Source: RBG-16-57-11 sp964503145 (lineage in GTDB: Bacteria > Chloroflexota > Anaerolineae > Anaerolineales > UBA4823). Taken from it: a DNA stretch of 64,000 nucleotides. Every line of letters begins with the position of its first letter. Position 1 is the stretch's first letter. The notes under the pieces are model-generated. The model was not told the DNA's origin, made no database searches, and was given only the letters and a program-made list of their open reading frames with translations. Both the position numbers and the translations under genes were made by a program. The stretch spans positions 186,001 to 250,000 of the forward strand of contig CAZCYV010000003.1 in the NCBI GenBank assembly GCA_964503145.1, written 5' to 3'. Below, one piece after another: positions 8,705 through 17,543 of the stretch.

Positions 8705-9937
8705 TTACGGAGTAGGTGTCGCTACAGAGGTCGCCTCAGGGATCGTCACGGTCGTCGTTAACGGCACGGTGGGCGTTGCCGCGCCGGAGGCCGCCGCCGC
8801 ATCGGCGGACGTGTTCGGCGCTCCTGCTTCGATCCAGCGGCGCAACCATTCCACATACTCCGGCTTCAGCGGCTGGCTGGGGGGCATCGCGCCGCCGGCT
8901 TCGATCTCCTGGCGCAGCACCATCAGATAGAGGTTGCTGTTCAGATCGCCGGGGATGACGTTCGGCGCATGATCGCCGCTCTGCATGATCTCTTCATAGC
9001 TCTCCATATAATAATTCTGGTTCTTTTTGGTAGAACCCGAGCGATGGCAGGAGACGCAATAGCGTTTGGAGAGCCAGGAAATATGCACCTCATAAGAAGG
9101 AATCTCATCTGGACGCAGCGGCGGCGCGGCAAAGGCGGCGCTCGCTTCTTGCGGGATCTCGGCGCGGTCATCCCAGGTATAACGCATGAACGCCACGATG
9201 GCCTCGATATCTCCTACCCCCAGTTCACCGCCATACGCCTTGCCGTAGGGCGGCATGCCCAAGTCTGGCTGGCCGTAAGAGATCACGTTGAACAGGGTCT
9301 CGTCGGTGCGGGTGTACATCTGATCCTGGCTGTTAATCGGCTTCATGATGAAGCCTTCCAGGCCCTCCACACCTTTAATCTCGCCGCCCTCTCCTTCCGC
9401 GCCGTGACACTCCACGCAATGAACGGAGTACAGATTTTGCCCGGCGATGATTTTCTCCGGTAAGGTAGCCGCGACCGTCACAGTTTCTTCCACTGGGTGT
9501 GCAGTGACCACCGAGCGAACCGTCAACCCGATCATCCCAAGCACAATCACCCCCATCACGCTGATGGCCACCTTGCGATTGCCAAAGTAGCGGCTGGGGT
9601 TGCGGTCGATAAACGGCAACAAGAACAGCGCCAGCACGGCGATCGTGGGGATGATAAAGGTGCCCACCACTTCCAGCGCCCCAGGGAAGAACTTCAACAT
9701 CTCATACAAGAAGAGGAAATACCATTCCGGGCGCGGGATATAGCTCGAATCGCTCGGATCGGCCTTGGGCTCGTTGGCCACACCCACAAAAGTAGCCAAA
9801 AGGATCAAGACGATAAATAAAGCAAAAGACACCAGCAGGTCTTTGTAGATGACATCGGGGTAGAACTTGATCCCCTTCTGTTTGGCCTGCTGGTAGCGCT
9901 CGTGATATTTTCTCTTGAACTTCTCGGTTACACCCAT
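8705..9937 (-). CDS. cytochrome b C-terminal (subunit IV-like) / dihaem cytochrome c fusion
   Basis: Third subunit of a bc-type quinol oxidoreductase in the cytoplasmic membrane. Of 410 residues, about 1-145 resemble cytochrome b6f subunit IV, with the quinol-site P-E-W-Y motif (70-73) and three membrane helices. A first cytochrome c domain follows, with haem motif C-V-E-C-H (174-178) and a possible M-P-P-Y axial methionine near 229. A second c-type site C-V-S-C-H (294-298) is followed by AMPPSQP. The tail is Thr/Pro/Ala-rich. The ATG at 9937 has AAAGGA ahead of it. The fusion would supply both electron exit haems, since no separate cytochrome c1 or f gene is present. Confidence 0.9.
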   Translation of the reverse strand: MGVTEKFKRKYHERYQQAKQKGIKFYPDVIYKDLLVSFALFIVLILLATFVGVANEPKADPSDSSYIPRPEWYFLFLYEMLKFFPGALEVVGTFIIPTIAVLALFLLPFIDRNPSRYFGNRKVAISVMGVIVLGMIGLTVRSVVTAHPVEETVTVAATLPEKIIAGQNLYSVHCVECHGAEGEGGEIKGVEGLEGFIMKPINSQDQMYTRTDETLFNVISYGQPDLGMPPYGKAYGGELGVGDIEAIVAFMRYTWDDRAEIPQEASAAFAAPPLRPDEIPSYEVHISWLSKRYCVSCHRSGSTKKNQNYYMESYEEIMQSGDHAPNVIPGDLNSNLYLMVLRQEIEAGGAMPPSQPLKPEYVEWLRRWIEAGAPNTSADAAAASGAATPTVPLTTTVTIPEATSVATPTP

Positions 9938-9954
9938 TCTGTATGTCCTTTCGT

Positions 9955-10614
9955 TCAATCCTCTTCGCCCGGCACGCCAGCGATGCCCAGTCGGATGATC
10001 AGGTACATATGGACGCTAATCATCGCCACAATGATCGCCGGCAAGAACCAGATATGGACGGCGAAGAAGCGGGCCAGGGTGACGCCACTCAGATCTGTGC
10101 CGCCGCGCAGCACCTGAGTGATATATGGGCCAATGAGCGGAACCTGTCCGGCGATCTGCGTACCGACGGTGGTCGCCCAATAAGCTCGCTGATTCCAGGG
10201 CAACAGATAGCCGGTGAAACCCATCCCCAGCGTAGTCAGCAGCAATACGGCCCCTGTGACCCAGGTCAGCTCGCGGGGATACTTATAAGCGCCGAAGAAA
10301 AAGGTGCGCAGCATATGGACAAAGACGAAGATCACCATCAGGGAAGCGCCCCAATGATGGATGCCGCGGATCAACCAGCCAAAAGGCACATCGTTCATGA
10401 TGTACTGAATACTATCGTAAGCATGATCTGGAGAAGGGACATAGTAAACGGTCAGAAAAATGCCCGTTATGCCTTGCATTACGAAAAGAAACAGACTGGC
10501 GCTGCCCAGGGTGAACCACCAATTCACCTTGGGCACCTTGCGATCCAGTACAGTAGAATAAATCCCCTGCAGACCCAGGCGCTCGTCCAACCAGTTGATC
10601 AGTTTCGCAGTCAT
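9955..10614 (-). CDS. cytochrome b (b6-like N-terminal half) of the bc complex
   Basis: A 219-residue, four-helix cytochrome b6-like subunit carrying the two b haems of the quinol oxidase core. Haem-ligand histidines are visible in helix B (GIHHWGASLMV and FVHMLR) and helix D (AVHIWFLP and SVHMYL). The sequence GFTGYLLPWNQRAYWA before helix D is characteristic. It lies 3 bases after the Rieske gene and 17 bases before the subunit IV/cytochrome c fusion, consistent with one operon and a split cytochrome b as in b6f-type complexes. Confidence 0.94.
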   Translation of the reverse strand: MTAKLINWLDERLGLQGIYSTVLDRKVPKVNWWFTLGSASLFLFVMQGITGIFLTVYYVPSPDHAYDSIQYIMNDVPFGWLIRGIHHWGASLMVIFVFVHMLRTFFFGAYKYPRELTWVTGAVLLLTTLGMGFTGYLLPWNQRAYWATTVGTQIAGQVPLIGPYITQVLRGGTDLSGVTLARFFAVHIWFLPAIIVAMISVHMYLIIRLGIAGVPGEED

Positions 10615-10617
10615 AGG

Positions 10618-11103
10618 CTAGCCTTCCGTGAAATGGATCATCAGTGTGCCATCTTCGATTTTGTGCTCATAGCGATCCATCGGGCGGTTTTGCGGCCCCT
10701 CGATGATCTCGCCTTCGGATCCAAAGCGGGCGTCATGGCAGGGGCAGTGATAAACCCGGTTCTCATCCTCCCACTTCACCCGACAGGCCAGATGCGTGCA
10801 AACATTCGAGAATACGATGATTTCGCTATCCGTCTTGCGATAGACGTACACGCCGTAACTGTTGGTGGTGCGCTCCCAGCCGTTGATCTTGGTACGGGTA
10901 AAGCTGAACGGCGTGGGCGTACCCACCGGATAATTTTCGAGCGGGCCGAGGGGTATCCAGGCGTCGGATGGCCTGATCTTCAGAAACGGACCAACCAGAT
11001 AGCCGATCGCAGGCAGGCCCACAACCACTCCCATAATCGTGCCCAAAATGCCCACCATCGCTTTGACGAAATCATTGCGGGTGAGATGGGGAGACTTGGC
11101 CAT
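10618..11103 (-). CDS. Rieske iron-sulfur protein of the bc complex
   Basis: A 161-residue Rieske protein with an N-terminal membrane anchor (about residues 12-38) and a C-terminal 2Fe-2S domain. The cluster motifs C-T-H-L-A-C and C-P-C-H-D-A-R-F are intact, each giving one Cys and one His ligand plus the disulfide cysteines. It moves electrons from quinol at the b subunit to the c haems. An AGGAGG ribosome-binding site precedes the ATG. First gene of the three-gene operon, behind the promoter at 11223-11251. Confidence 0.95.
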   Translation of the reverse strand: MAKSPHLTRNDFVKAMVGILGTIMGVVVGLPAIGYLVGPFLKIRPSDAWIPLGPLENYPVGTPTPFSFTRTKINGWERTTNSYGVYVYRKTDSEIIVFSNVCTHLACRVKWEDENRVYHCPCHDARFGSEGEIIEGPQNRPMDRYEHKIEDGTLMIHFTEG

Positions 11104-11222
11104 GCAATTCCTCCTGAGACAATTTGCGGTTTTTGTTTTTCACGAAACTGGGGCTCAGATTTCTCCGAACGACCACCAATAAATGCGTTTTCTGTCTTTG
11201 CTTCGTTACATCTTTCACAACG

Positions 11223-11251
11223 ATTTTACCCGCATTGAGTGCTAAATTCAA
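11223..11251 (-). promoter_or_regulatory. sigma70-like promoter of the bc-complex operon
   Basis: On the minus strand, TTGAAT (11246-11251) and TAAAAT (11223-11228) are 17 bases apart. A TTAGCACTC sequence lies inside the spacer. The leader to the Rieske ATG is about 110 bases. Confidence 0.6.
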
Positions 11252-11476
11252 GTCTAAACGATGAATACAGGGTAAAATAATTACATTCGGGCTATCCCAT
11301 CTATGATTTCTGAAAGCCCCAAAGCATGAGTATTGTCACTGCCCTCACAGAAATGATTGATGGGATAATTCATTAAAAGCGCTCACATGACAGGTGTTTA
11401 AAGTTCACGCCGCGCCTGCCCAGCGAACGCAAAAAGCTGGCTCGCATCCATTATGACCATCGAAAAGGAGGCGTTC
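11252..11476 (+). other. intergenic region before the sdh operon
   Basis: Nothing coding is supported here. I did not find a convincing plus-strand promoter for sdhC; TTGTCA at 11333-11338 lacks a matching -10 box at the right distance. Confidence 0.4.
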
Positions 11477-11866
11477 ATGGCTCTAAAACGGTCGATTGGC
11501 CTGGATGGCATTCGTTATCAAGGGGGAATCAACATGCTGTCCTGGAGGCTCCATCGCTGGAGTGGTATTGGGATCGTGGTGTTCGTCGCTCTGCACATGC
11601 TGGCTTCGTTGTCCACCCAGGTGTTCGGCAGCAGCCTGCTGGCAGATACGATCAACAGCATCTACATGTCGGTGTATTTCCAAATCCTGGTGGTGTTTAT
11701 CGTCTATTTCCACGCCCTGCACGGACTGCGCGTGATCTTGCTGGATTTCTGGCCTAAGTTCCTGGAATATCAGAGGGAAATCACCTGGGCGCAGTGGCTG
11801 ATCTTTATCCCGCTGTTCGGCGTGACCGCGCTGATCATGTTGTTGATCCATTTTAGCGGTGGTTAG
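11477..11866 (+). CDS. sdhC: succinate dehydrogenase cytochrome b subunit (SdhC)
   Basis: A 129-residue membrane anchor with three helices. The SWRLHRWSG entry to helix I and the helix-I/II histidines (VALHML and YFHALHGLRV) are where SdhC proteins bind quinone and haem b. The start at 11477 is chosen because AAGGAGG stands six bases ahead; an ATG eight codons upstream has no such signal. First gene of sdhCDAB. Confidence 0.88.
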   Translation: MALKRSIGLDGIRYQGGINMLSWRLHRWSGIGIVVFVALHMLASLSTQVFGSSLLADTINSIYMSVYFQILVVFIVYFHALHGLRVILLDFWPKFLEYQREITWAQWLIFIPLFGVTALIMLLIHFSGG

Positions 11867-11896
11867 GGCAAACTCTATGAAAGGAGTCCACAGAAA

Positions 11897-12340
11897 ATGA
11901 GCGTCCGACCAGCCCCGCGCGTTGGCTTCAGCCTGGAATACCTGATGTGGATTTTTATCCGCATCTCTGGCCTGTTCATGATCCTGTTTGCGTTCATTGG
12001 CATCGCTGGCGCCTTCTGGATGGAAGCGCGCCTTTATTTTCAAACCGGCGGTTTTGTGGATATTGGAACGCTGGCCCGCTGGGCATTTTTCCCCATCCCC
12101 ACCCACGTGAGCACCCTGGTGCCAGATGCGGCTGCCTGGTCGCACGCCTGGTGGCAGATCATGCAATACCTGATGTTGTTCTTCGCCGTCACCCACGGCC
12201 TGAACGGCGTTCGCCAGGTGATCGAAGACTATGTGGGCGGTACCTGGCTGCGCACCTTGCTGCGCGGGGTGCTTTTCCTGCTGTGGATGTTCTTCTTGCT
12301 GGTTGGCTGGCAGTTGATCCAGGGCAACATCATCACCTGA
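11897..12340 (+). CDS. sdhD: succinate dehydrogenase hydrophobic membrane anchor (SdhD)
   Basis: A 147-residue second membrane anchor subunit with three predicted helices. FFAVTHGLNGVRQVIEDY carries the conserved histidine and the quinone-side segment of SdhD. An AAAGGAG box lies upstream of the ATG. It is placed between sdhC and sdhA, 30 bases after sdhC. Confidence 0.85.
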   Translation: MSVRPAPRVGFSLEYLMWIFIRISGLFMILFAFIGIAGAFWMEARLYFQTGGFVDIGTLARWAFFPIPTHVSTLVPDAAAWSHAWWQIMQYLMLFFAVTHGLNGVRQVIEDYVGGTWLRTLLRGVLFLLWMFFLLVGWQLIQGNIIT

Positions 12341-12367
12341 TCCAGTGGCTTGATCACAGGAGACATT

Positions 12368-14161
12368 ATGGGCAATTATCATCAATTTGACGTTGTAGTG
12401 GTCGGCGCCGGCGGGGCGGGGCTGATGGCGGCGCTTTACGCCTCCAAAACCGCCAGCACTGCGGTGCTCAGCAAGCTCTACCCCACCCGCTCACACACCG
12501 GCACCGCCCAGGGTGGCGTCGGCGCAGCTTTGGGAAACGAGGGCGAAGATCACCCCGAATGGCACACCTTCGACACGGTGAAAGGCAGCGATTACCTGGG
12601 AGACCAGGACGCTATTGAATTCATGTGTTTCGAGGCGTTGCAAGCGGTTTACGAATTGGAACATTACGGGCTGCCCTTCTCGCGCACGGCCGAGGGTCGC
12701 ATCGCTCAGCGGCCCTTTGGCGGCCACACCAACAACATCACCGGCAAGCCGGTGCCGCGGGCCTGCTACGCGGCTGATCGCACCGGCCACATGATCCTGC
12801 AAACGCTGTACCAGCAATGCATCAAGCACCACGTCAACTTTTACGACGAGTTCCAGGTGCTGGATGTGCTGATCGAGAACGGCGCGGCTGCCGGTGTGAT
12901 CGCCCTGGAGCTTGCCACCGGCGAGTTGCACACCTTCCATGCCAAAGCCGTCATCTTTGCCACCGGAGGACATGGACGCATTTGGGAAATCACCTCCAAC
13001 GCCTATACCTTCACCGGCGACGGGCCGGCGATTGCTATGCGCCGCGGCATCCCGCTGGAAGATATGGAGTTCTTCCAGTTTCACCCCACGGGCATCTACC
13101 GCCTGGGGATTCTGATCACTGAAGGGGTGCGCGGCGAAGGCGGCGTTTTGATCAATGACAAGGGGGAACGCTTCATGGAAAAGTACGCCCCTAAAGTCAA
13201 GGACCTGGCGTCGCGCGATGTGGTCAGCCGGGCGATGTATCTGGAAATGCGGGAAGGGCGCGGCATCGGTGGAAAGCGTTATCTGTATCTGGATATGCGC
13301 CCCGAGACGGTGAACAAATATGCTGCGCTGGATGGGCGCAAGCGAGCAGATGGCTCGCCCTACGTCGTCACCGGCGAGGAGTTGCTCTCCAAGCTGCCCG
13401 ACATCGTCGATTTCGCCCGCACCTATCTGGGGGTCGATCCGGTTTCTCAGCCCATGCCGGTACAGCCTACTGCGCACTACGCTATGGGCGGCATCCCAAC
13501 GAACAAATTTGGCGAGGTGGTGATCGACGAACAAAACACGGTCCTGCCGGGGTTATACGCCGCCGGGGAGTGCGCCTGCGTCTCGGTGCATGGCGCTAAT
13601 CGCCTGGGCACCAACTCGCTGCTCGATTTGATCGTCTTCGGCAAGTATGCCGGACTCAGGGCGGCCGAATACTCGCAGGGGGCTGCTTTCCAGCCACTGC
13701 CCGCCGATCCCACAGAATTCGTCCGCCAGCAGCTAGATGCTATTCGCAACAGCGAAGGCGACGAAAAAGCCTACACCATCGCCAACGAGATGAAGGCGGT
13801 CATGTTCGATGAGGTCGGCGTTTTCCGCACTCAGGAAGGCATGCAGCGCGCCCTGGATAAAGTGCACGAACTGCAGGAGCGCCTCAAGCGCGTCCGCCGC
13901 CCGGATCAGGGCAAAATCTTCAACACCGAGTTGATGAACATTTGGGAACTGAGCAACCTCCTCGATCTGGCAGAGATTACTACCGTCTCTGCGCTGGCGC
14001 GCACCGAAAGCCGCGGCGGTCACGCCAGAGAAGACTATCCCAACCGCGATGACGCCAACTGGCTGAAACACACGTTAGCCTGGTACAAAGACGGCCAAAT
14101 CACCCTGGGCTATAAGCCGGTGACGATTACCAAGTATCCGCCAAAAGAACGGGTTTATTGA
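12368..14161 (+). CDS. sdhA: succinate dehydrogenase flavoprotein subunit (SdhA)
   Basis: The 597-residue catalytic subunit oxidises succinate to fumarate with covalent FAD. Seen: the N-terminal dinucleotide fold VVVGAGGAGLMAAL; SKLYPTRSHTGTAQGG, whose RSHT histidine is the FAD attachment site; FQFHPTGIY and EGVRGEGG around the active site; and QPTAHYAMGGIPTN. The ATG at 12368 follows AGGAG at 5 bases; six codons of longer frame are unlikely. Confidence 0.96.
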   Translation: MGNYHQFDVVVVGAGGAGLMAALYASKTASTAVLSKLYPTRSHTGTAQGGVGAALGNEGEDHPEWHTFDTVKGSDYLGDQDAIEFMCFEALQAVYELEHYGLPFSRTAEGRIAQRPFGGHTNNITGKPVPRACYAADRTGHMILQTLYQQCIKHHVNFYDEFQVLDVLIENGAAAGVIALELATGELHTFHAKAVIFATGGHGRIWEITSNAYTFTGDGPAIAMRRGIPLEDMEFFQFHPTGIYRLGILITEGVRGEGGVLINDKGERFMEKYAPKVKDLASRDVVSRAMYLEMREGRGIGGKRYLYLDMRPETVNKYAALDGRKRADGSPYVVTGEELLSKLPDIVDFARTYLGVDPVSQPMPVQPTAHYAMGGIPTNKFGEVVIDEQNTVLPGLYAAGECACVSVHGANRLGTNSLLDLIVFGKYAGLRAAEYSQGAAFQPLPADPTEFVRQQLDAIRNSEGDEKAYTIANEMKAVMFDEVGVFRTQEGMQRALDKVHELQERLKRVRRPDQGKIFNTELMNIWELSNLLDLAEITTVSALARTESRGGHAREDYPNRDDANWLKHTLAWYKDGQITLGYKPVTITKYPPKERVY

Positions 14162-14176
14162 TATCCGGAGGTCACC

Positions 14177-14881
14177 ATGCAGGTTACGCTGAAAATCTTC
14201 CGCTACAACCCGGAAACCGATAAAAAACCGCGCTACGAGAGCTACAAACTCGAAGCCGAGCCTACCGACCGGGTGTTGGACTTGCTGGAATACATCAAAG
14301 GGAACTTCGACGGGACCCTGTCCTTCCGCCGCTCCTGCGCGCACGGCATTTGTGGTTCCGATGCGATGCGGATCAACGGGCGCAACCGCCTGGCGTGCAA
14401 GATTCTGGTGAAAGAGCTAAACACCAGCAAGATCACCGTCGAGCCGCTTCTCGGCCTGCCAATCATCAAAGATCTCATCGTGGATATGGAGCCGTTCTTT
14501 GCTAACTACCGCTCGGTGATGCCCTACCTGGTCAACGACGAGCCCCCGCCTAAACAGGAGCGCCTGCAAAGCCCAGAAGAGCGCGAACGCTTCGACGACA
14601 CCACCAAGTGCATTCTGTGCGCCTGCTGCACAACCTCTTGCCCATCCTTCTGGGCTAACGACCAGTATGTCGGCCCGGCGGCAATCGTCGCTGCGCACCG
14701 TTTCATCTTCGACAGCCGCGATCGCGCCGCCGCCGAGCGTCTGGCAATCCTGAACGACCAGTTTGGCGTCTATCGTTGCCACACCATTTTCAACTGCACC
14801 GACGCCTGCCCGCGCGAGATCCAGGTGACGCGAGCGATCGGCGAGGTGAAGCAGGCGATTGCGACAGGGAAAATCGATTGA
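14177..14881 (+). CDS. sdhB: succinate dehydrogenase iron-sulfur subunit (SdhB)
   Basis: A 234-residue subunit carrying electrons from FAD to quinone. The plant-type 2Fe-2S ligands are in SCAHGICGSDAM and NRLAC. The second domain has C-I-L-C-A-C-C for the 4Fe-4S cluster, with later C-P-S and CHTIFNCTDACP supplying the remaining 4Fe-4S/3Fe-4S ligands. A GGAGGTCACC ribosome-binding site lies before the ATG. It closes the operon ahead of a strong terminator. Confidence 0.95.
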   Translation: MQVTLKIFRYNPETDKKPRYESYKLEAEPTDRVLDLLEYIKGNFDGTLSFRRSCAHGICGSDAMRINGRNRLACKILVKELNTSKITVEPLLGLPIIKDLIVDMEPFFANYRSVMPYLVNDEPPPKQERLQSPEERERFDDTTKCILCACCTTSCPSFWANDQYVGPAAIVAAHRFIFDSRDRAAAERLAILNDQFGVYRCHTIFNCTDACPREIQVTRAIGEVKQAIATGKID

Positions 14882-14896
14882 GGAATTGCTCTCGAC

Positions 14897-14942
14897 AAAC
14901 CAGCGCACACTGCATTATCCAGGCAGTGTGCGCTGGTTTTTT
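14897..14942 (+). terminator. intrinsic terminator of sdhCDAB
   Basis: CCAGCGCACACTGC and its perfect complement GCAGTGTGCGCTGG form a 14-bp stem with a 9-base loop, followed by six T. Strong rho-independent terminator. Confidence 0.95.
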
Positions 14943-15038
14943 GTTGCTTGATGCCGGAATCTGGCAGAACTCGGCGCCGTGGAAACGACTTCCCCTATCC
15001 CTGGTGCTATAAGCCTACACCGCCTCCGCTAACCGGCT

Positions 15039-16217
15039 TCACAACGGCCCCGGCGGCATGCGTCCGGCTTTCAACGCTGCGGTCTGCTCCGGCGTAAACG
15101 GCGCCTCGAACAACTCGCCTGTTTCTTGAAAGCAGCGGAACAAATCAGCGATGAAATGTAAGCGGTCAGGCAAGTCAGCCCAATCCGTTGCCCCAGATCC
15201 ACTGATGCTATCCGGCGTCGGGTCAATCTGTGCCAGCAGCGCCAGCAAATCGGGTTCGCTAATCTGCCGCAGCCAGTCTGGGAAACCCCTGCGCAGGTCA
15301 TCGCCCAATTTCACCACTTGATCCGGTGGGAAACGGATGGTCATCATCGTTGCGGTGAAAATATGGCGCATTCTCCGCCGCAGGTCGTTTAACAACGCCT
15401 GAATGGCGCCATCCAGCGCCGTTGGGCGTCCTAACAGTTGCCGTATCAGCCACCCCGCCGAAGCGAACAGGCCATAAAAAGGGAAACTGGCTTTCAACAG
15501 GCGCAGGGTGAACTGGGCGCCGCTGACGAATGCTGCCTCTAAGGCCTCAGCAATCTCGGGTTGCAAGCGGGCTTGCTCGTGGAAGCCGATCTCCAGATTG
15601 GCGCACAGCAGCAACTCGGCGCGTTTCTTGGGATCGTCGATAAAGAACGCCTGGTAGTAACGCTTAAACGCCTGGCGTAGATAACGCTGACCATCCGGCG
15701 GCTCGCCAGGGCGCAATCCGGTGCAGAAACGCTCCAGCTTCTCTTGGTGCGGCTGGGAGTCTTGTAAAAACTCGGCGTAGAAGCGGGCGAACTCGCGCCC
15801 AATTTCGGCAAAGACTTTCAGATTCCCTCGCCCTACTGCCTGGCTCACCCGCTCGACCGCCGGGCGTAGGTCCACCGCATTTCTTGCCGCCGACCGGATG
15901 TCTTCGGTCTCTCCCGGCACCCCTGCTGCCTGTAACTCTCGAACCAGGTCCTCCTCGCCCCGCTTAGGGTGGGTAAGCTCATCCAGCAACCGTTCGAGAG
16001 TCCGTCGCAGATCTTCTTTGCGGATGGACTGCCCAGCCTGCTTGGATGCCCAGGTCGCGAAGGTGCACCAGTTAGCGCTCGCACCAGTGCGCACTGTCAT
16101 GGCCTGTGACAACTCATAGTAGCACTGCGTAATCTGCAGATTGCGCTGAGCTGGATCAGCGAGCGCAACAATACGCTCGACATCAGCAACAGCGGGCACA
16201 GTCGATCCTGTCATCAT
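15039..16217 (-). CDS. conserved hypothetical protein (392 aa)
   Basis: I do not recognise a characterised family. The protein is mostly helical and soluble, with a moderately hydrophobic stretch near residues 240-262 (LLKASFPFYGLFASAGWLI) that may be membrane-associated. The N-terminal part (CYYELSQAMTVRTG, then NWCTFATWASKQAG and RKEDLRRTLERLLDEL) is the most conserved-looking section. The ATG at 16217 is preceded by GGGAGAA. It is transcribed away from a small remnant gene and an aldo/keto reductase with no shared function evident. Confidence 0.65.
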   Translation of the reverse strand: MMTGSTVPAVADVERIVALADPAQRNLQITQCYYELSQAMTVRTGASANWCTFATWASKQAGQSIRKEDLRRTLERLLDELTHPKRGEEDLVRELQAAGVPGETEDIRSAARNAVDLRPAVERVSQAVGRGNLKVFAEIGREFARFYAEFLQDSQPHQEKLERFCTGLRPGEPPDGQRYLRQAFKRYYQAFFIDDPKKRAELLLCANLEIGFHEQARLQPEIAEALEAAFVSGAQFTLRLLKASFPFYGLFASAGWLIRQLLGRPTALDGAIQALLNDLRRRMRHIFTATMMTIRFPPDQVVKLGDDLRRGFPDWLRQISEPDLLALLAQIDPTPDSISGSGATDWADLPDRLHFIADLFRCFQETGELFEAPFTPEQTAALKAGRMPPGPL

Positions 16218-16344
16218 TTCTCCCGACGATCTGATTTGATCCTTTCCCTGCCCTTGTCCGACTTCAACTGTCAGCCCGTCGTGCGCTGCCTACATCGTCC
16301 CTCAGAATCCCCTGGCCGGCCCAAGCTGGTCATCGAGGTTCGAA

Positions 16345-16560
16345 TCAGCTTGCTCCCTTCGCCACCAACAGCCCCTTGCCCAGCGGCACAACCAGAGCGT
16401 CCACGCGTTCGTCCGCCAGCAGCGCCAGAAAGCGCCCCGTCTCCGGCGGGATCTGGCGCAGGCGCTGCGCCTTGGGCGTGCCATCTTGCCGATCGCGAGC
16501 ATCGATGGCTTCCAGATAGGCCATACGATTCAAAACGGATGGGGGAATGGTGTGAAACAT
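16345..16560 (-). pseudogene. internally deleted O-methyltransferase remnant
   Basis: The 71-codon frame joins two ends of what looks like one SAM-dependent O-methyltransferase. The start (TIPPSVLNRMAYLEAIDARDR, then QRLRQIPPETGRFLALL) resembles the N-terminus of the family, and the end (DERVDALVVPLGKGLLVA) resembles its C-terminal strand. The central SAM-binding Rossmann core, roughly 130-150 codons by family length, is missing, so it cannot be functional. It directly follows the aldo/keto reductase gene. Family assignment is from memory of the termini. Confidence 0.55.
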
Positions 16561-16562
16561 CG

Positions 16563-17543
16563 TCAACTGTGTCCTAAAACCGGGTGGGGCTGGTAGCGCT
16601 CTTCCAAATACTTCATCTCATCCTCGGAGAGCCGGATCTCCAACGCAGCGACCGCCTCTTCCAGGTGGTGCATCTTGCTCGCTCCGATGATTGGACTGGT
16701 CACTCCGGGCTTGTGCAGCAGCCAGGCCAGGGCGATTTGCGCCGGAGTCGCCCCGCGTTGCCCTGCCAGTTCGGCTGCTCGCCCTGCAATCTCGAAGTCT
16801 GCATCCTTGAAATACATGCTCTGAGCATAATCGTCCGTCTGGGCCCGAAGAGTCTCCCCAAACCCCTGCTGCTGACGGTTGCCAGCCAGGAAGCCACGCG
16901 CCAGCGGACTCCAAGGGATCACGCCAATGCCCTCTGCCCGGCATAAGGGCAGCATCTCGCGCTCTTCTTCCCGATACACCAGATTGTAATGATTCTGCAT
17001 GGAGACGAAGCGCGTCCAACCGTGCTTCTCAGAGAGATACAGCGCTTGAGCGAACTGCCAGGCGTACATGCTCGACGCCCCAATATAGCGCGCCTTGCCT
17101 GCCTTGACCACATCGTGCAGCGCCTCCAGCGTCTCTTCGATCGGCGTGGTTGGGTCGTAGCGGTGGATCTGGTAAAGATCCACGTAATCGGTACCCAATC
17201 GGCGCAGCGAATCGTCGATGGCTTTCAGAATGTGCACTCGCGATAAGCCGCGCTCATTGGGCGAATCGCCCATCGGGAAATACACTTTTGTGGCGATAAC
17301 GACTTCCTCACGGCGAGCGTATTCCCGCAGCGCGCGGCCGGTGATCTCTTCGCTCAAGCCGCGCGAGTACATATCCGCCGTATCGAAGAAGTTGATCCCC
17401 AGTTCGATCGCCCGCCTGAAGAACGGCCGGCCTTGTTCCTCGGTCAAAACCCACGGCCGCCACTGCGGCGAGCCATAAGTCATCGTCCCCAGACAGATGC
17501 GCGAGACTTTCAATCCTGTACGACCCAGATTAATGTACTCCAT
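16563..17543 (-). CDS. aldo/keto reductase
   Basis: A 326-residue NADPH-dependent TIM-barrel oxidoreductase. The catalytic tetrad is visible as D (NFFDTADMY, about 53), Y (DMYSRG), K (VIATKVYF) and H (LYQIHRYD). The C-terminal cofactor-binding region ends in PIIGASKMHHLEE, the S/N-x-x-x-x-L-x-E pattern of aldo/keto reductases. The ATG overlaps the stop of the upstream peptidase gene by one base, indicating translational coupling. Closest layout is to YajO/AKR11-12-like enzymes. Substrate unknown. Confidence 0.88.
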   Translation of the reverse strand: MEYINLGRTGLKVSRICLGTMTYGSPQWRPWVLTEEQGRPFFRRAIELGINFFDTADMYSRGLSEEITGRALREYARREEVVIATKVYFPMGDSPNERGLSRVHILKAIDDSLRRLGTDYVDLYQIHRYDPTTPIEETLEALHDVVKAGKARYIGASSMYAWQFAQALYLSEKHGWTRFVSMQNHYNLVYREEEREMLPLCRAEGIGVIPWSPLARGFLAGNRQQQGFGETLRAQTDDYAQSMYFKDADFEIAGRAAELAGQRGATPAQIALAWLLHKPGVTSPIIGASKMHHLEEAVAALEIRLSEDEMKYLEERYQPHPVLGHS

